Positions 1 through 5,936 of a DNA stretch of 5,936 bases are shown piece by piece (position 1 is the first letter of the stretch; the number at the start of each line of letters is the position of its first letter). Origin of the DNA: an uncultured Clostridia bacterium (GTDB taxonomy: Bacteria > Bacillota > Clostridia > Oscillospirales > Ruminococcaceae); assembly GCA_937894185.1 (NCBI GenBank), contig CALCSA010000311.1, forward strand, positions 1-5,936, written 5' to 3'. The position numbers and the translations under genes were made by a program. The notes below the pieces were generated by a model that was not told the origin of the DNA, made no database searches, and was given only the letters and a program-made list of their open reading frames with translations.

Positions 1-1
1 A

Positions 2-262
2 CTGGTGGGATTTGTGGTAGTGACCTGTAAATTCAACAGCTCCGCTATGATTTTGGGATTGGTGTTGGGTGTTATCTGTGAATCCAACCTGCGCCGGGCC
101 TACACCATTGCCAACGGAGACACTTTGATGCAGGTGACCATAAATGTTCTGTCCAGACCGGTGACGGGAGTCATCATGCTTGTCTGCCTGATTGTACTCC
201 TCAACCCTGTTCTCAAGCCCCTGCTGGGCAAGCTGAAAAAGTCCGACAAGGCGACGGTATAA
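2..262 (+). CDS. tctA: TTT transporter large permease subunit, TctA family (C-terminal fragment)
   Basis: The last 86 codons of a TctA-type permease; the start lies left of the window. TctA is the large multi-spanning membrane subunit of tripartite tricarboxylate transporters, which work with the small membrane subunit TctB and the extracytoplasmic receptor TctC to import citrate and other carboxylates using an ion gradient. The fragment carries the family's C-terminal signature, a hydrophobic stretch running into ESNLRRA near fragment residues 27-33, followed by a short GDT loop. A final membrane helix (about residues 53-71) and a basic tail (KPLLGKLKKSDK) complete the usual end of the family. 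An in-frame GTG at 5 is not a real start because the signature needs the upstream protein. A tctC gene lies downstream, after the kinase; TctB is not in the window and may lie upstream. The family call is firm, the substrate is not known. Confidence 0.88.
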   Translation: MVGFVVVTCKFNSSAMILGLVLGVICESNLRRAYTIANGDTLMQVTINVLSRPVTGVIMLVCLIVLLNPVLKPLLGKLKKSDKATV

Positions 263-268
263 ACATAA

Positions 269-311
269 ATAAGCGGCTGTTGCGGACTGAAAAGACCGAA
301 TGGCCGCTTAT
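269..311 (+). terminator. Long imperfect hairpin after tctA, possible terminator or processing stem
   Basis: Six bases after the tctA stop, ATAAGCGGC (269-277) is exactly complementary to GCCGCTTAT (303-311). The stem continues inward through two G-U pairs (278-279 with 301-302), two U-A pairs (280-281 with 299-300), one bulged base and three G-C pairs (283-285 with 296-298), leaving a loop of about ten bases. The stem is long, but it is followed by TCTAACATTTGGG rather than a run of T. It may therefore end transcription only weakly, or may instead protect or process the tctA mRNA 3' end. It lies just upstream of the next gene's ribosome binding site. Confidence 0.45.
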
Positions 312-321
312 CTAACATTTG

Positions 322-327
322 GGTGAT
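322..327 (+). promoter_or_regulatory. Ribosome binding site for the zinc-ribbon membrane protein
   Basis: GGTGAT matches the 3' half of the extended anti-16S complement (AAGGAGGTGAT) and lies three bases before ATG 331, a normal distance for this register. It supports ATG 331 over the in-frame TTG at 319, which this motif would overlap. Confidence 0.5.
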
Positions 328-330
328 GTT

Positions 331-570
331 ATGGCAAATCGATATCGAATCCCGTTGCGGACGATAAAAATAGTCTGTCGTCTTGCCGTGGTTCCCGCAA
401 TTTTTTATGTGGTAATGGGCAACTGGGTGGTGAGTCTGTGCCTGATTATGGGTGCGCTGGTGTTGGAAAAGAATTTGTACCGCTGTCCCCACTGCAGGCA
501 TCGACTGGATATGAGAATTTCCCTGACCAGGTATTCGGCCTGTCCTTGGTGCCGTGACCTGCTCCTGTAA
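331..570 (+). CDS. Small membrane protein with a C-terminal zinc ribbon (79 aa), function unknown
   Basis: I do not recognise this as a named family. The N-terminal 13 residues are basic. They are followed by hydrophobic residues of about 14-46, long enough for two short membrane helices with a turn near MGNW (29-32). The C-terminal third carries two CxxC knuckles, CPHC (52-55) and CPWC (71-74), typical of a small structural zinc ribbon; H54 and H57 sit nearby. The rest of that part is short and basic, so the ribbon probably faces the cytoplasm. I chose ATG 331 because of the GGTGAT site just upstream; the longer TTG start at 319 would add only MGDV. The gene sits between tctA and the kinase, after a hairpin and before an independent promoter. 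A role as an accessory to the transporter or the sensor is possible, but only position suggests it. Confidence 0.68.
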   Translation: MANRYRIPLRTIKIVCRLAVVPAIFYVVMGNWVVSLCLIMGALVLEKNLYRCPHCRHRLDMRISLTRYSACPWCRDLLL

Positions 571-576
571 TCCAGA

Positions 577-606
577 GTGCCAATCACTCCACATCTGTGA
601 TATAAT
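577..606 (+). promoter_or_regulatory. Strong sigma-A-type promoter with extended -10, upstream of the sensor kinase
   Basis: A perfect -10 box TATAAT (601-606) is preceded by TG and one base (598-600), giving an extended -10. A partial -35 match GTGCCA (577-582, four of six consensus bases) lies 18 bases upstream. Transcription would begin near 613, leaving a leader of about 18 bases before the kinase start codon. The site begins after the stop of the zinc-ribbon gene, so the kinase and the downstream tctC probably form their own transcription unit. No inverted repeat that looks like an operator is obvious around it. Confidence 0.72.
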
Positions 607-617
607 CTAATAAACAT

Positions 618-624
618 AAAAAGG
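618..624 (+). promoter_or_regulatory. Ribosome binding site that fixes the kinase start
   Basis: AAAAAGG ends six bases before ATG 631, a good Shine-Dalgarno spacing. Upstream TTG 628 would be too close, and ATG 637 is possible but two codons later. I therefore take ATG 631 as the start. Confidence 0.55.
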
Positions 625-630
625 CAGTTG

Positions 631-2855
631 ATGGCGATGTGGAGAGACAGCAAGCTGATGAAGCGGATGGCAGGCGTAATCATCATCGCGCTTTTGTTGG
701 TTTTGGCCTGTGCCGTTCTCGCCACCTACCATTCTTACACTAAAATCGTAATCGAGCAACAGCAGCAGCATCTGATGGTGATCTCCCGCTCTGTTGCGCA
801 AAATATGCAGCTGTTTCTTTCCGAGCAGCTGCGGGATGTGGATATCCTCATCAAAACGCCGGGCTTTATCGACGAGCTGGAAAAATACTATCAGTACGGC
901 AATGTCGGCGGCGTCAAAGAGTATATCCTCTCCTATATGCTGTCCCAGCAGGAGGGCATCTCCCGCATATACCTGCTGGATCGCAACGGAAACGAAGTGT
1001 TCCGCTACAATCAATACCCCTTTTTGGAGGAGTTTAACGAAAGTGATCTGAACTTGCAGGAACTGTGCAGGCAGGGCCAAACTGGCATGGGAAAGGTGTT
1101 TGCCATCCGGGACAATCACTATGGCCTGACTCTGGTGAACACCATTTATACCGGGAATGCGCCATCGGCTACATTGTGGGGGTTGTGGATCTGCAGAGCC
1201 TCTACAAAACTCTGGTGGCTCCTTTGGACGCCAAAGATTCTGACTACGTGACGGTGAAGGATGAAAACGGCCTGATTATCATGCATCAAAACCCCGACCT
1301 ACTGGGGATTAACTACCGGATCGACTTTGCTCATTTGCTGGAAGATTCCCGATACGCCTCCTTTAAAAGCATGTTGGAGCATCAATATGCCTACGAGGAA
1401 GGCACTGCTCTCTACCGCACCTTTATTCATGCCGATGCCGATGAAATCGTGGCGTACACCCGCATGAATTTGGGGGGGACCTCTTGGTTTATCTCCGCCA
1501 TCATGCCCCTGTCTCAGGCTCTTCAGCCGGTGAACGAAAACCTGGGGCAGTTTGGGTTTCTGGTGGTAGCCATTATCGCTGTGCTGGTGGTGGGAGCCAT
1601 TGTGATTCAGCAGCTGATCCGCAACCGCCAGCGGCTGGAAATGCAAACCCGCTATTTGCAGGAGATCAACTCCACCTTGGAGGAGCTGCAACAAAGCAAG
1701 GAGCAGGTGCGTCATTACCAAAAGCTTCAGACCATTGGCGCACTGGCGGGCAGCATCGCCCACGAATTCAACAACCTGCTCACCCCCATCATTGGCTACT
1801 GCGAGTTTATCAAAGAGCAGCTAGGCAGGAAAAGCGAATTCTATGAGGATATTAATGAGATCCACAAGGCCGGAAAAAGAGCCAAGGAAATTGTTGAGCA
1901 GCTGTTGCCCTTCAGCCGCAGAGAAAACGACGAATCCTCCTACACCTCGGTCAGTTTGGACGCCGTTATTCGGGATGTCACCAAAATGGTGCGAATGATT
2001 CTGCCCTCCAGCATCACCATGGAGGAGGATATCCCAGACTTGGGAGCCAATGTATATGGCAACGCCACCCAGCTTCATCAGCTCATTCTCAACCTCTGCA
2101 CCAACGCCTATCAGGCCATGGAGGACAGCGGCGGAATCCTTTCCATCAGCAACCGGATTGTAGGCGCCGACGATTTGCCGGAAGGATACTACTACAACCA
2201 AGAGATCAGCCGGTATGGTCTGGTGGTGATCTCCGACACCGGAGAGGGTATGAGCGCAGACCTGCTGGAGCATATCTTCGATCCCTTCTTTACCACCAAG
2301 AAATCCGGCGAGGGCACAGGGCTGGGGCTTTCGGTAGCCATGAGTATCGTCAACAACCACGGCGGCTACATTCAGGTGGAAAGCTCCATTGGAAAGGGAA
2401 GCCGGTTTAGCGTCTATCTGCCTTTGACAGACCTTTCCATCGTGCCGGAAGCGCTGCCGCCGGTCCAAAAGAGGTCTCCCGGTACCTCTGTTCGCCTGAT
2501 GCTGGTAGACGATGAGGATCAAATTGTTGCATACATGAAGCGTCGGCTGATCAAAGCCGGCTACCAAACCGAAGCCTTTACCAGCGCAGAAACAGCCCTT
2601 GCGGTATTTGAACAGGACCCCCGCAAATGGGGCTTGGTCATATTGGATTACACTATGCCCAAATACAAAGGCACCGATCTTGCCCGTCGGATGAAAAAGC
2701 TGGCCCCCTCTCTGCCCATTGTGCTGGTGACGGGGCTGGTGGAAAAGGAGGCCATCCAGATGCAGCAGCAAGGTGTTCTATCGGATATTATGCTTAAGCC
2801 CCTTGATTTTTCTAAACTGATTCAGATGATCGAAAGTATGACAAAACAACCTTGA
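631..2855 (+). CDS. Hybrid sensor histidine kinase with C-terminal receiver domain, disrupted by a frameshift near 1153-1163
   Basis: A two-component sensor kinase of about 741 residues if the frameshift is repaired. Order: TM1 (about 14-32); an extracytoplasmic sensor region (about 35-305) resembling the double Cache class, with segments such as GISRIYLLDRNGNEVFRY and IGYIVGVVDLQSLY; TM2 (about 308-327); a coiled coil (about 331-370); a HisKA domain with phospho-acceptor H378 in IAHEFNNLLTPI, like NtrB-type kinases; an ATPase domain with N-box (N488, N492), G1 box DTGEGM at D536, F box DPFFTTK and G2 box GEGTGLGLS (about 560-568); and a receiver with acidic pair D627/D628, phospho-acceptor D673 (ILDYTMP), T701 and K723. 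There is no DNA-binding or Hpt domain, so a separate partner is needed. The reading frame changes from frame 1 to frame 3 near 1153-1163. The upstream frame stops at 1251, and the downstream frame is open to 2855. The mutation lies in the sensor region, so as read the product is a truncated sensor without kinase. A sequencing error is also possible. tctC follows after 13 bases. Confidence 0.9.
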
Positions 2856-2868
2856 TTAGGGTGCTGGT

Positions 2869-3921
2869 ATGAAAAAGCTGAGTACTTTAGTAGTGTTGTC
2901 GGTTCTGTTGCTGTTGGTTTCCTGCGATTATTCGCCGGCAGAAGTTCCCGCCACCAGCGATTACCCCCGCAAATCCATTGAGATGATTGCACCGGCCGGG
3001 CCAGGCAGCGGATACGACCTCACCATTCGGGCGGTGGCCCAGTGCCTGATGGACACCAAGATGGTTCCGGTTCCGCTTCCCATCACCAACAAGCCGGGGG
3101 GCGGCGGTGTCGCCACGCTGGAGTACGAAAACGCGGATGCCGACGATATTCTGGCGGTATTTTCCCCGCCTATCTGCATGATCAACCTCAACGGCTCCAC
3201 CGAACTGAACTATCGGGAAAACACAACGCCCATTGCCCGGCTCATCACCGAGTACGGCTTGTTTGCCGTGCGCAAAGATTCCCCCTACACCACCATCGCT
3301 CAGGTAATGGAAGCTTTGAAGAAGGACCCCAAAGCGGTGAAGATTGGTGGGATTTCCGCGCCGGGCTCCATGGATCACATCCAGTTTTTGAAATTTGCCC
3401 ACGCTGCGGGAGTTCCCAATCTACACCTCATTGAATACGTGGGCTTTCAGGACGGAACCTGCGCTGCCCAGCTGCTGGGAGGCCATGTGGACCTTGTATC
3501 CACCGGCATTAGCGATACCATTGGGTTGGTGGAAAGCGGAGACGTCCGAGCCCTTGCCGTCACATCGGACAAACGGATCGGCAACAGTCTGGTTCAGGAG
3601 ATTCCCACCTGTATGGAACAGGGAATTCCCGCTACCTTTATCAACTGGCGGGGGATTTTTGGCCCCAAGAACATGTCGGAACACGCACGGGAATACTGGG
3701 AAAAAACTCTGAGGCAGATGGCGGAAACCCCCGAATGGGAAGAAACCTGCAACAAGTTTGGCTGGGATATGGAGTACGCCGGCCACAAAGACTTTTTAAC
3801 ATTTTTGGATGAGGTCAACATTGAATATCTGGCCCTGCTGCAGGAAATTGATATCACTCTGCGCCGTCCCCGGATTCAGGCAACCCGTACCTCCGGTCAA
3901 AAGAGGAAGAACAAGAAGTAG
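2869..3921 (+). CDS. tctC: TTT transporter solute-binding lipoprotein, TctC (Bug) family
   Basis: A 350-residue extracytoplasmic receptor of the tripartite tricarboxylate transporter family, which binds a carboxylate and hands it to the TctA/TctB permease. Residues 1-18 are a signal peptide (MKK, then a leucine/valine-rich core) ending in the lipobox LVSC with C19 as the lipidated residue, as expected for a Gram-positive receptor tethered to the membrane. The mature protein shows family hallmarks: YPRKSIEMIAPAGPGSGYD in the first lobe, a glycine-rich NKPGGGG loop, and further on a GS-D-x-x-Q segment and GHVDLVSTG. Start ATG 2869 follows an AGGGTG-like site with normal spacing. It lies 13 bases after the kinase stop, so the two are probably co-transcribed. 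The usual fold ends near LALLQEI; about 20 basic residues (ending KRKNKK) extend beyond it and overlap citXG on the other strand. The ligand is likely citrate or another di- or tricarboxylate, judged by context only. Confidence 0.9.
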   Translation: MKKLSTLVVLSVLLLLVSCDYSPAEVPATSDYPRKSIEMIAPAGPGSGYDLTIRAVAQCLMDTKMVPVPLPITNKPGGGGVATLEYENADADDILAVFSPPICMINLNGSTELNYRENTTPIARLITEYGLFAVRKDSPYTTIAQVMEALKKDPKAVKIGGISAPGSMDHIQFLKFAHAAGVPNLHLIEYVGFQDGTCAAQLLGGHVDLVSTGISDTIGLVESGDVRALAVTSDKRIGNSLVQEIPTCMEQGIPATFINWRGIFGPKNMSEHAREYWEKTLRQMAETPEWEETCNKFGWDMEYAGHKDFLTFLDEVNIEYLALLQEIDITLRRPRIQATRTSGQKRKNKK

Positions 3922-5267
3922 CTGACGGCCAGAAGGTCGGCGCTGCCTCCGGGGCTAAGCCTGCGCTGAATCATCCACTCATCTAAAGATTGGGCAAAGG
4001 ATATCAGCTGCGCCGGGTCCTCGGTGCGGCACAATTCCCGCCGGATGAGAGCCTGCATCTGCAGCAGGGTATCCCGGTTGCTGCGGGCAATAATGTTGGT
4101 ATCCTCCAAATGAGCCATCAGATGAAGAAGTGCAATCACCCCCGCATCGTTGAGGGAGCAGCCCTCCTCCGCCATTTTTTGCAGCACCGGAAGCCCCCAG
4201 TTGCGCACATGAGGGTATCCGGCGGCAGCCTCTCCCCGGATTCCGGTGATGTTATACCGGTGATAGACCCAGCGCCCGTGGGTGAGGGGAGCCAAAGGAC
4301 GTGTCAGCTCTTCCGTCAGCTCGCCGGCGGCTTGGGCGGCCAGCTCCAGCAGCTGATCCACGGTTAAGGGAAGGCCGTGGGCATACTGATACCCTGCACA
4401 GGCACAGAGCAATCCCAGAGAAAAGATCAGCCCCTTGTGGGTGTTGACGTTTCCGGTGGCGGTAAGCATCTCTCCTTCTGCCTGCCGGCCCGGATAGCGC
4501 AGGCAGGAAAGCAGGGTTCCCGGTGTGCCTGAGAAGGAAAGCCCCAAGGCCGCCATGTCCTGAAAGTAGGGGATCAGGGCGGTTCCGCTGTTTAAAAAGG
4601 TAAAGAAGCTCATATCGTGATGGGCTCCGTTGTTGTTGCGGTCCACCAATCCCGGCTTGGGGGCGACCGCCACTTCATACAGCAGTGCCTGCACGGCGGC
4701 CAGACCGGTTTTTTGGGAAAACCGATCCCGGTCGTAATCCCAAAGCATCTGAGCCACCTGAAGGGAAAGCTCCTCGATGCTGTGGGCTCTGCTGCGGGAG
4801 CAGGCCCATACCGGCCGGCCGCAAATCAGGCAGGAGCGCTCGCCTCCCCGGCCGAGATCCGCCCCGCGGAGTGCACCGCCGCCGGGGGTATAAACATCCA
4901 TATCGAACAGCCGCCCCAGAGGATGCCGCTCCTCAATGGCAACGGTCAATCGCTTGACAACGGGGGCGGGAGCATCCAGAATGCTCCAATAGGTGCAACC
5001 GGTAGGGATGATCTGGGTAGACCTTACAACCGTTGAAATGCCCTCGGCTTTCAGCTGTGCCTCAAGGGCCTCGATCCCAGCCTGAAATCCCTGCGTCACC
5101 AGCGGATAAACCTTATAGGGCCCCGGAATGTTCATGGTAAAGCAGACAAGAGTCTGGCCGAAACGGTTCAGAAGCTCCTTTTGCTGTTGGCTTCGCTCCT
5201 CCCGTGCCTTAAGCATTTCCTCCAAAGTCACGGGGGACGCATCCTGAAAAAAATCTTTGTCATCCAT
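3897..5267 (-). CDS. citXG: Bifunctional CitX-CitG: apo-citrate lyase phosphoribosyl-dephospho-CoA transferase fused to 2-(5''-triphosphoribosyl)-3'-dephospho-CoA synthase
   Basis: A 456-residue cytoplasmic fusion of the two enzymes that make and attach the citrate lyase prosthetic group. Residues about 1-175 are CitX, which transfers the group to the acyl carrier subunit CitD: note HPLGRLFDMDV (115-125) and the cysteine-rich CLICGRPVWACSRSRAHS (C146, C149, C156). Residues about 185-456 are CitG, which builds the cofactor precursor from ATP and dephospho-CoA: PKPGLVDRNNNGAHHDM (203-219), GNVNTHKG (272-279), GIRGEAAAGYP (342-352), EDTNIIAR (388-395) and LSPGGSADLLA (437-447). All expected motifs are present, so both halves look active. 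The ATG at 5267 overlaps the citC stop by 8 bases, indicating translational coupling; AAAGGA upstream on this strand (5283-5278) serves as its ribosome binding site, nine bases from the ATG. The 3' end overlaps the tctC end by 25 bases tail to tail. Fused citXG genes are known from other bacteria. Confidence 0.95.
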   Translation of the reverse strand: MDDKDFFQDASPVTLEEMLKAREERSQQQKELLNRFGQTLVCFTMNIPGPYKVYPLVTQGFQAGIEALEAQLKAEGISTVVRSTQIIPTGCTYWSILDAPAPVVKRLTVAIEERHPLGRLFDMDVYTPGGGALRGADLGRGGERSCLICGRPVWACSRSRAHSIEELSLQVAQMLWDYDRDRFSQKTGLAAVQALLYEVAVAPKPGLVDRNNNGAHHDMSFFTFLNSGTALIPYFQDMAALGLSFSGTPGTLLSCLRYPGRQAEGEMLTATGNVNTHKGLIFSLGLLCACAGYQYAHGLPLTVDQLLELAAQAAGELTEELTRPLAPLTHGRWVYHRYNITGIRGEAAAGYPHVRNWGLPVLQKMAEEGCSLNDAGVIALLHLMAHLEDTNIIARSNRDTLLQMQALIRRELCRTEDPAQLISFAQSLDEWMIQRRLSPGGSADLLAVSYFLFFLF

Positions 5268-5936
5268 GGAGGGTCATCCTTTCTAGATAGGCGAAGGTGG
5301 CAGGGGGAACCAGAGGGCGTATGTCTTCCAGCCTGCCCTCCTGCAACAGGGCCCGCACCCGGCTGGCGCTGACAGCCTGCCCCGCAATCTCATGGCGGGG
5401 AATTTCCACCACCTCAATACCCATGGGGGGGAGCAGCTCCTTCATCTGGCGGTTATAGGCCGCCGTTGTGGCGCAGTCGGGCTCGCTGCCCACATACCGT
5501 CTGGTAATGCCCATGGGCTGCGCAAAATGCCGGGCAAAGATGGTAAGATCCAGCTCGCAGTTGACCTGAGAAGCCCTTGCCTTATCCTTGAGAAAATAAT
5601 CCGGAAAGGTAGCGGAGGAGATGAGGTAATCGGCGGTGGGATGGACCACTACATTGGGGAGGTGGGCGGTGTTTTCCCGCACCAGCTGCAGGCGCGCCTG
5701 CGCCGAAAAAGTGCTCCGATCCTCGGATAGCACAAAGACATGAAGCAAAGCGCATTCCCCGGCGGCTCTCTGAATCAAATAAAGATGGCCGTTGGTAAAG
5801 GGGTTGCAGTTGACCACCGCCGACGCGATGACGCCGCGGGCAGAAGGCTGCTCCAGAGACTGTACAAACCGCCGGATCCCGCCCCGTCTGTTTTCCAGCA
5901 GCAGAACATCTTTGGTGCCGGCCACCGGGTAGAAAC
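5260..5936 (-). CDS. citC: [Citrate (pro-3S)-lyase] ligase CitC, C-terminal nucleotidyltransferase part (5' end beyond window)
   Basis: CitC activates citrate lyase by acetylating the thiol of its prosthetic group with acetate and ATP. The visible 224 or so residues are the catalytic nucleotidyltransferase domain of the family: NCNPFTNGHLYLI is the TxGH nucleotide-binding motif, followed by FVLSEDRS, PTADYLISSATFPDYFLKD, the RYVGSEPDCATTAAYNRQM segment and the C-terminal AVSASRVRALL motif. Full CitC proteins are about 340 residues with an N-terminal acetyltransferase-like domain. The frame stays open to the right edge (residues FYP before the in-frame GTG at 5925), and the residues there, VLLLENRRGGI, match the family's interdomain linker. 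The gene is therefore cut by the window, not naturally short, and GTG 5925 is not its start. It precedes citXG in one operon, overlapping it by 8 bases. The citDEF structural genes are expected nearby outside the window. Confidence 0.95.
   Translation of the reverse strand, partial: FYPVAGTKDVLLLENRRGGIRRFVQSLEQPSARGVIASAVVNCNPFTNGHLYLIQRAAGECALLHVFVLSEDRSTFSAQARLQLVRENTAHLPNVVVHPTADYLISSATFPDYFLKDKARASQVNCELDLTIFARHFAQPMGITRRYVGSEPDCATTAAYNRQMKELLPPMGIEVVEIPRHEIAGQAVSASRVRALLQEGRLEDIRPLVPPATFAYLERMTLHG

Noticed and set aside
100..594. A 164-codon minus-strand frame across tctA and the zinc-ribbon gene
   Set aside because: It spans two plus-strand genes and the hairpin between them, with no recognisable domain.
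758..770. CAG-like triplet repeat
   Set aside because: It is only a few glutamine codons (QQQQ) in the kinase after TM1, too short for a repeat element.
1150..1165. Programmed -1 ribosomal frameshift in the kinase
   Set aside because: No X-XXY-YYZ slippery heptamer is present at the junction; a simple base loss fits better.
1821..2771. A 316-codon open frame on the minus strand inside the kinase gene
   Set aside because: It lies opposite the conserved HisKA, ATPase and receiver motifs, shows no family resemblance, and is best explained as antisense shadow of a coding gene.
3921..3945. Small stem CGGCC-AGAA-GGTCG as a terminator between tctC and citXG
   Set aside because: The stem is only five pairs with a G-U pair, lies inside citXG codons, and the T-rich stretch on the minus strand is not directly adjacent.
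4617..5036. A 139-codon plus-strand frame opposite citXG
   Set aside because: CitX and CitG motifs on the minus strand explain the region; the plus frame is low-complexity and matches nothing I recognise.

Overview
The window looks like chromosomal DNA from an anaerobic Firmicute, most likely a clostridial gut-type bacterium of the Oscillospiraceae kind. This is inferred from Shine-Dalgarno-led genes, a lipoprotein-type solute receptor, a fused CitX-CitG protein and the overall protein style; no rRNA or marker gene is present to prove it. Everything recognisable concerns uptake, sensing and fermentation of citrate or a related tricarboxylate.

Left part, plus strand (1-3921). The window opens inside the last codons of a TctA-type permease, the large membrane subunit of a tripartite tricarboxylate transporter (TTT). 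A long imperfect hairpin (269-311) follows its stop. Next come a 79-residue membrane protein with a four-cysteine zinc ribbon (331-570), a strong extended -10 promoter (about 577-606), a membrane-bound hybrid histidine kinase with a C-terminal receiver domain (631-2855), and 13 bases later a TctC-type lipoprotein solute receptor (2869-3921). The kinase gene is split by an apparent one-base loss near 1153-1163. All its catalytic motifs lie downstream of that point and are intact.

Right part, minus strand (3897-5936). Two genes for making active citrate lyase run leftwards and are translationally coupled by an 8-base overlap. They are citC (acetate:citrate lyase ligase, whose N-terminal part lies beyond the right edge) and a fused citXG (synthesis of the citrate lyase prosthetic group and its attachment to the acyl carrier subunit). 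The structural subunits citD, citE and citF are not in the window.

The two blocks converge and their last 25 bases overlap, with no clear terminator between them. A reasonable model is that the TctC lipoprotein captures citrate or a related acid outside the cell, delivers it to the TTT permease and possibly to the neighbouring sensor kinase, and that the acid is then cleaved by citrate lyase activated by the CitC and CitXG products. The substrate and the kinase-receptor link are inferences from gene context. No mobile element, CRISPR array, tRNA or rRNA was seen, and no gene-free stretch exceeds 300 bases.
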